From Alligator mississippiensis (taxonomy: Eukaryota > Chordata > Crocodylia > Alligatoridae): a stretch of DNA of 64,000 bases. Each line of letters starts with the position of its first letter. Position 1 is the stretch's first letter. Below, piece by piece: positions 25,250 through 37,884 of this stretch. The stretch covers positions 251,411,956 to 251,475,955 of the forward strand of contig NC_081824.1 in the NCBI RefSeq assembly GCF_030867095.1, given 5' to 3'. The notes under the pieces are model-generated. The model searched no databases. It was not told the DNA's origin and saw only the letters and a program-made list of their open reading frames with translations. The translations under genes were made by a program, and so were the position numbers.

Positions 25250-25365
25250 ACGGAAAGCTTGTCTAACTTTATTCCCACCAGGCAGCTGGTCCAATAAAAG
25301 ATATCACCCCCCAAAAAATCCTTGCCCCTCACATAATTCCTGGACCATCACAGCTACAGCTTCAC
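25250..25365 (-). repeat. Dispersed repeat D fragment (copy 1)
   Basis: The segment ggtccaataaaagatatca is shared with 41178-41196 and, in inverted form, with 41115-41145. I recognise this sequence as a common repeat of reptile genomes (reverse sense gatatcttttattggaccaa) but cannot name the family with certainty. Confidence 0.5.
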
Positions 25366-25369
25366 TCTA

Positions 25370-26550
25370 ACACTACCATTACCTGATATAAGATACTTGA
25401 AAGGATGACAAACAATATCAGCTATATGTTCAGCTGTAACATTCACCATTCAAACTACTGCTAGACCAAGAGTCAGTCACAAATGTCCTTGTTGACTACA
25501 AAAGATGAGTTTTCTGCAAATTCTACAAACACTGCCCAGTCCTCCCCCTTCTCCCCAGTGCAAATAAAGGTGTTGGAAGGTCAATCCCTGGTTAACCAGG
25601 ACAGAAAGAACAAAATCTAGAGAATATAGCAGTTCTTAGAACAAAAGAAGTATCTCTTTTATTGTAGCAGGATCCATTCTGCATATTCCTTGTTCCTCAA
25701 GCACAATTAAAGTCTTTATTTCCCTTCCAGGAACCCAGATTGCAGATCAGGGTCAAACCCCTGCTTAAGTACCCTCCTTTCAAAAAAAGCATGTCTCATT
25801 CTCCAGTGCTCTGTTCCATCCCACTCCTCAACTGCTCATCTGTCTGGATGCACCCAGCATCCACCAGATACCAGACACAGAATAGGCCCTTCTTAAAAAC
25901 AACTCTCTTACCACTTAATGTATGATGATCCCAGACTCCGCCTGTCCCAGTAGCCTTGCCGAATATGAATGGTTCATTAGAGTCAGCTGGATTGTGTCCT
26001 GTTTCTCATTTCCTGTGGGTAGGAGTTCAGTATCTATTGCTGCTAGCGTATACGAGGATATGCAGGACAGTTAAGGTAAATTAATTGAAGAGGTGAAATG
26101 AATGTTTATAAATTAACGTGCACTGGGCTGCGTAGGGGATATATCATCCAAAAACAAACTGTCCTGGGTTTAATCCTCATGACAATGAACTAAGGCCACT
26201 TCACTTCTGGCTTACGGCACCCACTCAAAGTTTTAATGCCCTTCAATTTATGCACATTCACTTACACCTTTAGTTAATTTGTCTTAGCTCTCCATGTAAA
26301 TAAGCCTGGAGATGACTTGAGGTTTTTTCCACCCATGTGACAGTTCACTGTATCACAAAGTGAAATGTGTGGAATAAATGATTTGCTGTGAATGCTTCCC
26401 TCTGTTATATCTGTGAAGATCTTCCTATTATCTGATGCAGATCTCTTCCCTGATTCTAACCTTCTGTCTGTTTAGACATTTTCTCACAACAGCAGCTGTA
26501 CATCTCCCGGTAATTGAAGGACCTTCTCCTCAGTTAAACAGCAAAGTAGA
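25370..26550. other. No gene recognised
   Basis: Non-coding sequence. The stretch 26030-26130 is AT-rich with taaattaattg cores, a pattern seen in conserved non-coding elements, but unproved. Confidence 0.45.
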
Positions 26551-26554
26551 AAAT

Positions 26555-26725
26555 GTTTCTCCCCATTTCACAGATGGAAAACTGAGGAACAGAGTAGATT
26601 TAATTCCTTATCAAAAGCAACACAGGAATTTTGCATTTCAGACAGGAACTGAGCCCACATCTTTTAGTCCTGACTTAAAGTCTGATGCCCTTTCCTTCAC
26701 CTTTTGCTGTTTTTCTTCCTTATCA
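26555..26725 (-). repeat. MIR-like SINE remnant, reverse orientation
   Basis: The segment ccatttcacagatggaaaac followed by tgaggaacagag is the reverse complement of the MIR core. Further right, gaactgagcccacatctttt followed by agtcctgac fits the upstream, tRNA-related part in reverse. Divergence is high. Confidence 0.65.
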
Positions 26726-26729
26726 AACA

Positions 26730-27540
26730 TGGCTGATGCACTTCTTCAAATCACAGCTCCATGTCAGAAATGTGGGAGAGAAATAAACAAAAGCAACAGC
26801 CATCTGCATGACTCCTGCATGGAAACAAACCTTCCTCTCTAGCTGTCTTTCTCTCCTTCCTCCTTTCCCTCCTTCTTGCTGGAGAGCAACAGGATAGCTT
26901 CCCATTAAGAAACTGAACCCAGCACATTATGAAGAGACAAAGCCAGAGCAAGAAGGGGGGCTGAGACAAGGTATTTTTAGTCACTTCGATAAATTATGGA
27001 GATGTGAAGTTGATAATTTATTGAAGAAGGGAAACGGGGGACTCTATGTAAATGTTTTCAAATGAATAATTAATGTGGCTTTCTAACATCAGGGGGTCTT
27101 TAATTAAAGCCTCTGTTAAACAAGGCAAGGCAGACAGGCCTAGCTAACAGAGGCAGCTAATTACACCTTTCCCATATATGGTGGCAATTCAGAGATGAAG
27201 CGCCGCTTGCATCCTTAAAAGAGGTCAGATCCCACCTGGAGTGAGCATTGTAATGCTGTCCAGGATAACCCAGTAGCCCTGAGGCTGGTGTGCCACAGGT
27301 CACGTGTTCAATTTGGGTCAGCATCTGTGCCAGGTGCTGGGCAAGTCAGTGGGTGCAAGGCTTCTGAGGAATACAGAAAGCAAAATGTAACCTTAAAAAG
27401 GGTGCCAGGGCACTTCCTGTTCTGCATCTGACAGTCCTCAAGGCCTTCACCTGCCCCACATCTACCTGTTCCCATGGGCCCATCTCCCTCCATGCCTGCC
27501 ATCCTGGGCAGTAGCTGGGGGTGTGGGTCGTGAGGAGTGG
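26730..27540. other. No gene; candidate conserved non-coding block at 26960-27220
   Basis: The 26960-27220 part is non-repetitive and AT-rich, with several homeobox-type cores (gataatttattg, gaataattaatg, ctttaattaaag, gctaattac). It resembles developmental enhancers, but conservation cannot be tested here. Confidence 0.3.
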
Positions 27541-27739
27541 AGCACAGATGTAACATCCCCAGTGGTGCCGTCATAGAACTAGCGATGGCTTTTCCCACTA
27601 CCCAACTGCTGAAAAGCCCTTTCTCCCCAGCTCAGCACCCCTCTGTGAGGCTTCAAAGAAGCCCTGACTTCTACTGGGGCTTCTGTTTTCTTTGGTCAAT
27701 TCAGATTATGCCATCTTTCTCCTTGTTATTTTAATTCCA

Positions 27740-28018
27740 ACTCTGGTGGCTGAGGATGGGACTTTGGGGGAAGGTTCATTACAGCCAAGGCAGAATCCAG
27801 CAGTGGCTCCATCCTCTTCCTCCTGTCCCTGTTAGAGTGCAGTTCTGCGCATTAGCCACATATCGGGCAGTGGTGGCTTTTGGGCTCCCTGCAGCACAAC
27901 TAGCTACCAATTGCAATGCATCTGGCTGGCAGCTACGGTAGCTATTATTTTGGTGCCCCCACCTAAGTGTGTGCCCATGGCTGCTGCTCCAGTCGGTCCC
28001 CCTTAGTTACACTTCTAA
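27740..28018 (-). mobile_element. Partial family C element
   Basis: The right edge, gtcccccttagttacacttc, is the reverse complement of a terminus reading gaagtgtaactaaggggga, matching the end of the family C copy at 54379-54500 (gaagtgtaac). A bordering theme ggtgcccccacc also fits. The left end is not visible, so the start is approximate. Confidence 0.35.
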
Positions 28019-28019
28019 G

Positions 28020-30040
28020 GAATAGTTGGGAGGAGTGTTGGAAGAGGGCTGTCTGACCTGGCACTGCATCCTTGGCGATGCAACAAGGAAAAACAGAAGG
28101 GCCTCGTTGCTTTTGGACTTTGACGACAAGAGTGGAAAAATAATGGAAAGACAGAAGTGGCTCCAGAGTTAGGACTGCAGTTGACTTTCTACCATAAACC
28201 CAATGTGGGTTCCAAATCTAAACAGCTACAGATGGGCCTCCAAGCTGACAGGTTAAAGATGGGTCCAAAGGTCTTTTTTTGCCTAGGAATCTCAACTGGA
28301 AGGAAGAGATGTTAAATCTCTAATATGTTTTCCTTCCTTTGTAGCAAAAAGCAAGAGAAACAGAAATGAGACAGAGGAAATCTGCTTCACTAGACTCCCC
28401 TAGTTTAGATTTAGTGCCCAGGACTGTTGTTTAACTCATTTCAAAACACAAGCTTTCTTGTGTTTAAGCTTTCTCTTCAGTAGTATTGCTAAGAAACATC
28501 CTCTCTCTCCAGCTGCCATGACATCAGGATAATCCATACTCAGAGCAGATCTATACAACTTCCCTCCTGGCCTGTGGCCAAGGCTGCCAAAATAGGCACC
28601 ACGTACTCATTCCCGCTGGGTACAGCAAAGCCCAGCAATTAGGTTGAGTAGACATTTTACAGTGGCCCTGAGCACACTTTGTTTTGGACAGTTGCAGAGC
28701 GGTGCCAAAGGCACTTTGAGCTACTCAGGGCTGCTCCAAACATCCAACTGGCCCAGATGCTGTTCTCTGCTGCACTCCAGCTGGAGCAAGATGACAGGGC
28801 TTAGTTTGTCAGCAGGGGTCCCCGAATTGGGACATGGCCTGACAAGCACAGAGAGGCATTGTGAGAGTCAAGGGGGGCTTTAGGGATGGAGAAGGGAGCC
28901 AAGGCAAGAAGGGAGTCAAAGGGGGCTTTAGTTTAGGAATGATACGTATGTGCTTCATCACCCTGGGCCACAATGTAGACCAGACTGTGTGGATGCTCAA
29001 AGGTCACCCAGGGACACTGATGGGGTCAAAGGGAACCATTATCTTTTCCCAGCTTTCTCCATCCAGCAAAGCTCCTGTAGTTCCCCCAAGAACATTCCCG
29101 CTGCTGGAAACCACAGGGATTTCCTTGGCTGCAGAAGTCATGTTTGGGGACGCCTACTTTTGGCCTGTGAAGCAAAGGAACTAAGAGGCTGGCATTTCCA
29201 TATTCTCAAGGTAGGGTAGTTTGGGTGCTTTCTCTGTGACTTTCAATGTTTCAAAGGGTTGAGATGACTTTTTCTTTGTTTGCTTTTTGTGAGTTTAGCT
29301 CTGCCTTCCCTGGATTTCAAGCACATGTTGGTTCTTTATTTGTTACTTGTTAATTGCTGTTACGTGTTATTTGTTAAACATGCCAGTGTTCTTGAGAGGT
29401 ATGATTCCTGCCTGCCACCTGAGCAAAGTTTCTCTGTAGAGGAATGAACTATAAAAAGTAGTGGAGAATACATTGTCAAGTCCCGTCCTGCAGTGATGAT
29501 CTTCTGCTGCCCTCTGGAGGGGAGAACTGGAATAGATACTGGAAGTGACTTTCTTTACTTAGTAAAGGAGTTGTTTGGGCTACACACACACTCAACCTCT
29601 ATGATACTCAGCCAGTAAAAAGCTACATGAATGCATACAGCTCTGTTCTTGTGCAAGAGCTTTAGAGAATAGCACATATCCAAACATTTCACAGTCCTGC
29701 TGACTGCCAAACCATCCAGGGGTCTACTATGCTGTGAAGCCCCCTACTCATATGTCTTCCCTTTTCCCTGCTTCCAGCATATTCCTCCCTTTTCTCTTCC
29801 CCTGGGAATCTCTTCTCTCTTTCCCTCCATGAGCTCATTTGAGATTAAAATAGGAAAAGTTGCTCAGGGGAGGGCTTCAATTTTGAGTTTTGCTCCATCA
29901 AGTGGGAGGCCAGTTGAAGGCATTTTGGTTGCCGTTTCGGTGACATTAGCTGCAGGACCAGAATTCAAAAATTCACAAATTCAAGAAATTCAAGAAGTCA
30001 AGAGACCGTTTAACAGGGTGGGCCATGAGAAGGCTGTCAC
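28020..30040. other. No gene; minor simple repeats
   Basis: Two units of agtcaa-ggggctttag occur near 28866 and 28914, about 48 bp apart. A degenerate aattca run lies at 29958-29995. No exon or named repeat was identified. Confidence 0.45.
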
Positions 30041-32300
30041 ATAGTTTCATAGTTGGTAGGGTCGGAAGGGACCTGAGCAGATCATCAAGTCCGATCCCCT
30101 GCCATGGGCAAGAGAGAATGCTGGGGTCAAATGGCCCCAGCTAGGTGATTATCTAGCCTCCTTTTGAAGGCCCCCAGGGTAGGAGTGAGCACCCTTGGAA
30201 GTTGATTCCAGATCCTAGCCGCACTAACAGTGAAGTAGTGCCTCCTGATGTCTAGCCTGACCTACTCTCAGTCAACTTGTGGCTGTTATTCCTAGTTACT
30301 CCTGGTAGCGCTCAGGGCAACAGGGACTCTCCCATTCCCCACTAGTCCCCCCGGTGAGTTTATAGATGGCCACCAGGTCCCCTCTCAGCCTTCTCTTGTG
30401 GAGACTGAACAGGTTCAGGTCCCATAGCCTGTCCTTGTAGGGCCTGCCCTGCTGCCCCCTGATCATGCGGGTGGCCCTTCTTTGGAGCCTCTCAGTGCTG
30501 TCCACATCCTTCCTGTGGATGTATGACAAGGTGCGGTTAGCCCTACTGACGGCATCCTCACATTGGCGGCCCATGTTCATCTTGGAATCAATAATGACTC
30601 CAAGATCCTTTTCTGCCTCTGTGCTGACAAGAAGGGAGTTCCCCAGCCTGTAGGTATGCTGCTGATTCTTCCTCCCCAGGTGCAGCACCTTGCACTTCTC
30701 AGTACTGAATCCCATCCTATTCTCATCCACCCACCCCTGTAACCTGTCCAGATCTAGTTGTAGCCTGTCCCTCCCTTCTAGCATGCCCACTTCTCCCCAC
30801 ATCTTAGTGTCATCCACGAATTTGAACAAGGTGCTTTTCACCCCATCGTCCAAGTCGCTGATGAAGATGTTGAACAGTGCGGGCCCGAGGACCAAGCCCT
30901 GGGAGACCCCACTGCCCACATCCCTCCAGGTCAAAAATGACCCGTCCACAACACTCTCTGGGTGCGGCCCTCCAGTCAGTTAGCAACCCATCTGACTGTG
31001 TAGGCATCGACACCTGAGTTGCCTAATTTTTTAATGAGAATGGGGTGAGAGACAGTGTCGAAGGCCTTCCTAAAGTCCAGAAAGACTACGTCCACCGTGA
31101 CACCTGCATCTAAGGCTTTTGTGACCTGGTCACAGAAGGCCACCAGGTTGGTCTGACAGGACCTGCCTCTAATGAACCCATGCTGGTTGCCCCTAAGCAT
31201 AATCTCCCCTGCTGGTTCCTCGCAGATGTGCACCTGGATAATTTCCTCAAAGAGCTTCCCCAGGACCTAGGTAAGACTAATGGGCCTATAGTTTCCCGGG
31301 TCCTCCTTCCTCCACTTTTTGAAAATGGGAACCTTTTCCTGTCCTCTGGCACCTTGCCAGAGCACCACGAGTGCTCATAAAACTATGCCAGGGGTCCTGC
31401 AATGACCTCTGCCAATTCCCTCAGCACCCTGGGGTGGAGGTCGTCAGGACCTGCTGATTTGAACACGTCCACCCCTCCACAAGTTCCCTGACTAGGTCCT
31501 GTCTAACCCTAGGCCTGGGTGTGCCTCTCCTGAGTCCGTCCAAAGTCCCGGTGGGGGGGGATGTCCCAGTCCCTGCTCAGAAAAATGGAGGCAAAGAATT
31601 TGTTAAAGAGGTCAGCTTTATCATTTGGTGCAACCACCAGATTGCCAAGCGTGTCCTGCAGGGCCCCACATTACCCGGTGCCTTCTTTTTACTCCCTACA
31701 TATTTAAAAAAGGACTTATTTTTGATCCTGGTCGCTAGTCCTAGTTCTGTCTCTGCCCCCTACAGTCTCAAGCAATGGAGGTATAATCCTCCTTGGTGAT
31801 GGCCCCTCCCTTCCATCAGGTGTGCATCTCCATTTTAGCTTTCAGATGTTCCTGAATGCCTTTGGTGAGCCATGGGGGCTTTTGAGCACTCTTGCCCCAT
31901 TTGATTTGCAAGGACTATCACCCTTTGGGCTCGGAGTGTCGTCTCCTTAAGGAACAACCACTCGTCTTGGACTCCCAACTCCCCTACCCTCTGGGACCTC
32001 AGTACCTCCCCGACTAATCTCCTTAACACATTGAAATCAGCCCTCCTGAAGTCAAGGGCTACTGCCTTGCTGCAGGCCTTTGACACCCTGCACTGGATGG
32101 AGAATTCGAGTAGGCAATGATCGCTATTGCCCAGGTGGTCGAGAACCTGCAGTCCCCTCACCAGGTCATCGCCTGTGGCCAGGACCAGGTCCAGCAAGTC
32201 ACCATCCACTCCACAAGCTCGGGTGCAAAAGCCATCGTCCTCCACACTTCTGCTATACGCCTGGTCTTCTCAACAGCTGAGTACTGTGTGCACCCATCTG
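30041..32300 (-). mobile_element. CR1 LINE, about 2.26 kb, broken
   Basis: Read on the minus strand, the element starts inside the endonuclease (GDLLDLVLATGDDLV then LGNSDHCLLEFSI at 32194-32080, where SDH is the conserved endonuclease motif). It then carries the RT parts HICEEPAGEIMLRGNQHGFI, FLDFRKAFDTVSHPILIKKL and FVDDTKMWGE, and finishes with the CR1 tail at 30041-30120. The active site is FVDD rather than FADD. Frame changes separate the endonuclease, the RT palm and the thumb. An internal deletion joins SYIHRKDVDSTE directly to ERLQRRATRM, removing about 40 residues that include the usual ALVRPQLEYC block. It is a dead copy of moderate age. Confidence 0.93.
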
Positions 32301-32439
32301 AGCCTCAAGTCGACATGCCAAACACATGGACACATAACTCTACTCGGTAATGAGGACTATCTCGGGAACTTCAATATCAACTCCAGTGCAGTGGCTACCT
32401 GTATTTTCAAACATTACTCCTCCCTCTATTTGACAGAAG

Positions 32440-33110
32440 GCAGAAACATACAAAGAAATAATGCATATCAATAGTAATCCAGACCTTCCCATTCACAGAG
32501 ACCTGCAAGATCTCCCAACTCAACACATGATTTCACGAAAACGTTTTTGGACACAAACTGAGCACCTCCTATACCGCAACACTGAAGAATCTTGGAGGAA
32601 GGCTTGGGCAGAAAACACTTTCCCAAATAAACACCTTGTTTCTGACCCAACAATGCAACAACCGGGCTTCAACCTTCCACGGGGCATGTGGACAACCCTT
32701 AATAGGATGCACACTGAACATGGCCGGTGTGGCCACCTGATGTATAAGTGGCGCCTAAAAACCTTGCCTGGCTGCAACTGTGGAAACCCTGACTAAACCA
32801 TGGAGCCCATAATAACATCCTGCCCCAGATACAAGTTTGAGGGCAACACCCTAGAGTTACACTTGCTTTCCAGCAGGGCATTGGTCTGGTTGGGGAATTT
32901 GGAATTAAAACTGTGACCAAAGCTCTTGCTCCTAAAACCATACGAAAGAAAGAAAAGAAGAAAGGGGAAGGATGGGATCTCCTTTGTTGGAGTTGCAAGA
33001 AGAGACTGGGTGGGTGTCTGTCTAAGGACGGGTTAGGAACAAGGGATTGGACTAATGATCCCTGAGGTCACATTCCCCCTACCCCAACTGTAGGAGTCTA
33101 TGACTTAGAG
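32440..33110 (+). mobile_element. C-terminal remnant of a non-LTR retrotransposon with a CR1-like tail
   Basis: The frame from 32461 contains GFNLPRGMWTTLNRMHTEHG then CGHLMYKWRLKTLPGCNCGN and, after one stop, TMEPIITSCPRYKFEGNTLE. This matches the block LPR-WTTLNRxRTGHGRC...WxL...CxCG..TMxHIVxxCP found at the C-terminus of several invertebrate and vertebrate non-LTR elements. I cannot assign the clade. At 33040-33106 a CR1-like 3' end follows (ggattggactaatgatccct then gaggtca and a tctatgactt ending). Either one element has both parts or two fragments abut. Confidence 0.65.
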
Positions 33111-36034
33111 AACTCATAGGATACCAGTACTGCAGTATCCATGCACCTCACAAGTTTTAACACCCAATTCCAATCTTCCCCACACTTGGGAAATAGGCAG
33201 TGCTCTTATCTCCACTGGATGTAAGGGGAACAGAGACAGAGGCTCTGCCTGCATTGATAGTCAGGGTCATCCTTAAGCCCACACCTACCCGTTGTCCACA
33301 CTGCAAGAGGAGCTTGAGCATATTAGGTTTGTCTACACTGTATTGGCAGCATGTTCCCACCAGGCTGTTTCTGAGCATGCCCTGCCCACTGACACCCACT
33401 TCTAATGCCAGTACACTGGTGAAACCACTCCAGGGTCATCCCCAGAAGTTGCTCTCGACCACAGCAGAGTCCAAGGTCTGGGGAACAACTATGAAGGGAT
33501 GCCCAGGATAGAGTTCTGGATTTGGAGCATGCCTGCAGGCACCGGTTGGTAGGAAGACACTCAGAAATACCTGGCCTGGGACAAACCACTGCTGGTGTTT
33601 ATCTCAGCCCCATGTATATGATTTTGGTGAAGGCTCCAAGAAGCGATGCAGATGAGGAAGATGACCTTGGCTGATTGAGGGGCAACCTCACAGTTGTGCC
33701 TAAGTATCAGAGTTGGCATTTCCTAAGTGATTTGGTCACTCAGGAAGGCTTTGGCAAAATGTGGACTTGAATGTAGGTCTGTCCTATCCCAGGACAGACC
33801 ATTCTAAATGCCTTTCCTCTTAAAGGCTCTATAGGGTCAGTGAGGAAAGTCTTGCTTAACCATCTGGACGTGCTGCACAGTTGCTCTTTTTTTCTCCAGT
33901 ACTGTATATAAGAGGGGATGGAACTGTAGCCACCTGGAGCTGTTTGATGTCCCAGACTGAGTGTGTTTACAGGCTTAATTTAAGATTGTGTGGCTGTAAG
34001 CAATTCAACCTACTTTTTAAATTAAAATTATTATGAATATCAACATTTTCCAAAGCAATTTGGAATGGGCACTTATGGTATGTGGAATTTACACATACCA
34101 CCAAACACCAAACTAGAATAAATAAGAACTATTCAACATGCACAGGACATGAAAATATTCCCTGAATACTTGCAAAGAACAAGTACTATCAGTGCAAGTC
34201 AGAAGCGAGTTGGGCATTATTTGACAACGAAAAAGAGGCTCCATTGGTAACCAGCATTATTTACAATGAACAGCGCAGCCAGCTCTCTCAAATGACGTGT
34301 GCGTAAAAACGTGGAGAACAAATGCTAGCAGTGACTTACTACACAGACAGGACAAAACCAGCATCTGCTCTCTGGTGCAGCTGCAAAAGAAGTGTCCCCG
34401 AGGGAGAGAGACTGAATCTCTAACGGTTATCTTATTTCTCTGACAATCTATTTAAGTTTTAACTCAACAGCAGGAATGATGGCTCTGGCAACACCGTGAC
34501 TCCCAATAAAAGAGTACGTTGCTGAGCTGCAGCTGGTGTTTTCTTATTTATCACAAAATGTTTAAGTTCCAGGCCTAGCATATGGCGTGATATAAATAAT
34601 AATATAATAATGCATTTTTACTTTCGGTGTGCCTGGGCAGAGGAGGCCGCGTGATTTATGTGACGTGAGCATTGTGCGGAAGGCATTATTTTACTTAGAA
34701 TGTTAATGTATTTAAAACGCATCTTCTGCTTTTTTGTAATCTATTCCTTTGAAAGAGTAAACAGAGTGGTGATGTATATTTAATGGAGTCATTCATCTTA
34801 CTTCCTTGTACAGAATCCCAGGTCTCTAGGCCCAGCAGCCAGATCCCAGCAGCAGACATGATGTTACAAATGAAGAGATCTGCTGTTTACCAATGAGGTT
34901 CAGAGGAAGGGAGATGCTGAAAACACAACATGGTGCTCAAAATATACCACAGCAGAGCTGCTTGAGACTGCCAAGGCAGTACTGATCTGTTCAGTGCGGC
35001 ATAAGACGAGGGTGGCAGGAGGAGACTGGAGCTAAACACCAATCTCCATGAGGAGTCATCCTGGGGAAGAAACAAAATTTTTAACTTCTAACACTTGCCC
35101 ACTTTGCCTATAAAGCCAGAGTAAATATGTACTTGGACTAAAATGAACACTACTTTGTAGTAGATGCTGCCCCTATTGTGTGACAGGGAAATTACATCCT
35201 CACCTTTACGACAAAATTAATCAAAGCAGCAGCTAACAATGAGGATACTTACATTGTTCACAATAGGTTTCAGAGGGAATGTCCCAATTTATGAAAAAGG
35301 AACATTTCATACCACACACAGCACTGCAGTTTCAGGCCATCTTTCTTCCTTTGCAGTGTACCAGCAGGCATGTTTAGCAAGTTTTCTTTGCAACCAAACA
35401 AGTTAGAAGCTTAACTTGAAAATATAATGAAAGCATAGAGGAATATTTAATAGCCACAGCAAAAATTAGAGCTTCGATTTTAAGACCTACCTGCCCACTT
35501 CCATGTCAAGGTACTTTTATACCCTCCGCCAGAGTATCCAAGGATGGGGTTTTCAAAGAAGACTGAAAAAGTCAGGCACCACAACCTGACTGAAATACAA
35601 TACAAGCTGGTTCCTAATACCCTTGGACCTGACTGAAAATCCCATGACTACCCAAGTGAATACAAGCAGTGTGTTTTCCAGCTCTTCCACTTGTTCCATG
35701 GGTTGGCTTGTAAGTATGTGGTACGTTTTTGTGAGGAGGCTCAGCTGAAGACATTTGCTTTTGCTTTGAGGTTGGTAAGATTTATGCTCATACAACTCTT
35801 TTCCAGAAATGTCTTCCAGACTCACAAGAGTCATTGAAAACACTCCATCTACTACACATGCCAGATCTCACGCAGTACGTTGACATTGACCTTATCTCAG
35901 TAGAACATGGCTATCACAGGATATCACGATGGTACAGTTTGAGGACCCTCTCACACAGTATCAGCCAATCTCCCCTGGGAAGGGCTTTGAACATGAGGAC
36001 CAAGGCCTGGAATGTGACCTGGGATACCAGAGTA
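33111..36034. other. No gene; candidate conserved non-coding block at 34430-34790
   Basis: The 34430-34790 part is AT-rich, non-repetitive and dense in transcription-factor-like cores (gtgatttatgtgacgtgagc includes a CRE-like tgacgtga). The surrounding sequence shows no exon or recognisable transposon. Confidence 0.35.
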
Positions 36035-36263
36035 CAGGTACTCCTCACTTAAAGTCATCCTGGTTACCATTGTTTTGTTATTACATCGCTGATCTATTAG
36101 AGAACAAACTCGTTTAAAGTCATGCAATGTTTGATTATAACGTTGTTTGGCCGCCACCTACCAGTAGGTAACTACTGTGACATAATTGGATTCGCTTAAC
36201 ATCGTTTCACTTGAAGTCGCATTTTTCAAGAACATAACTATGACGTTAAGCAAGGAGTAGCTG
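36035..36263. mobile_element. Tigger/pogo-like MITE, 229 bp
   Basis: The left end caggtactcctcacttaaag and the reverse complement of the right end, cagctactccttgcttaacg, agree at most positions (18 of the first 22). The element is flanked by TA on both sides (36033-36034 and 36264-36265), the target duplication of Tc1/mariner-type transposons. The ends resemble those of mammalian Tigger-derived MITEs. There is no coding capacity. Confidence 0.8.
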
Positions 36264-36265
36264 TA

Positions 36266-37880
36266 TGTGAGTTTGGAGCGCAGTGCTCTAGGCTGGTGGG
36301 TCTATGTTATTAAGATGGGCCACAGTATTCTGAAAAAACCCACACCCTTTCTGAGTTTAAAGGTCAGCCTGATCATGTGAAAGCCACATACAACCTGAAT
36401 GGCACAGAACCTAACCTATGTCTTTTAGCTTACCATGCTTTTTAAGCCCTGGGTCTCTCTCACTCTCCCTCCCAATGGCTACCCTAGACACTCCTGCTGT
36501 TTGGCTCTGTCATGCTGAAGTGTGAACTGAACTACTTCAGAAAGCCAGTTACTGTGGTAACACAGCACAGCTTTTATCTCTGTTCCTTTCATTTGCTCTT
36601 TGGGGGAAACTGGCAATCTGTTTATTTGTGTCTTCTGAGGAGTCCAGAGCACAATGCGCCAACTGTCAGGATTTGTATAGCAGGGGAGGAGAGGAGGGAA
36701 AGGACATGTCTCTCCCATGTAAGTGTACACACACCCCGCTTCTCGCTTTACACCCATCTGTTCCACTGTACTGCTGATGCTAGCCAGCCTCATTGGCCTT
36801 CTTCCTTTACCAGCATCTTTATGCCTGTTCCACACTGCCACACTCATGAAACTCTTCTCTTTCTTGATTTATAAGGGCTCCTACTTTCTGGGTCTTCAAC
36901 TCCCTTGTCAAGGTCCACTGCAAGACTTGCAAATAATAAGGGTAAAAGTCAGCTTGAAAGACAAGCATTAACTAACTTGTCCTTTGCACAAGCTTTTCAG
37001 GGCAGGAGCTGAGTGTGAAACAGTGAAACTGTTGACAAATGAAGATTGTTATATAGGGAAGATTGACACTTGAGAGACCTTAGACTGAGAATAGACTACT
37101 AGATGGAGTAAGAATGGCCACTAAATTTCACTGTATTCAAACCTAATGCAAACTTTAGCTCCTCTCCCTAGTTATCCTGCAGCAGAATTGTCACTCACTC
37201 CAACACTCCCAACTTGATAAGAATTTTTTTTTTTTTAAAACTCAGTTTTTCTTGCTAGCAAGGAAGGGAAAGAATATTCCTGCCATTTTTTACCCCTGAG
37301 AGATATGCAGATGCTAGCGTGACAGGTACTATTATAGGAAGATAGATTAAGGCAATCGATCAATCTTTTCAGACTCAATTCTACCATTTCCATGCTCTGT
37401 GCACTATTTTGTCTTTGGTTTGCCCTCTAGCATCCAAAATGAAATAAAAACTATCTAGAGGACAATTCACAGCAAAGACAGCGAGCCAAGTTCTGCTTTT
37501 GGACACAACAATGGGAAGCTGGAGCAAGTCACGAAAGTCAGGAGTCAATCTGCGTTTACACAGACAAAATTGAGAGTGGAATTTAATGTGTTCATTCTTC
37601 AGGCAGTGGATCACAGCAGAACTCTCCTAGTTAATGTTTCACAAGGTATTTATCCCAGCAGCAGTTGCAATAAAGTTATTGGCAGGAGAGGGAGGAATAA
37701 CACTGAAACGTTTGGCGATACCGTGAGAAAGGAGGCAAGAGGTCTAGACATGTAGAATTAATGGAACTTACTGGGACTCTGAGCAGGTGAAGTGTGTGGG
37801 CATTACCTAAATCACCCTCAAACCCCAGGAAGCCCAAACAAGGGAAAAGCCCCAAGGCCACTGATCCTTGATACATCATG
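36266..37880. other. No gene recognised
   Basis: Non-coding sequence with a poly-T run near 37227-37236. No features could be supported. Confidence 0.5.
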
Positions 37881-37884
37881 GTAC

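Noticed and set aside
26435-26842. A 135-codon frame on the + strand
   Set aside because: Its middle is a reverse-oriented MIR-like SINE, and no splice signals or protein family support it.
32117-32474. A 115-codon + strand frame
   Set aside because: It is antisense to the CR1 endonuclease region and continues into unrelated sequence.
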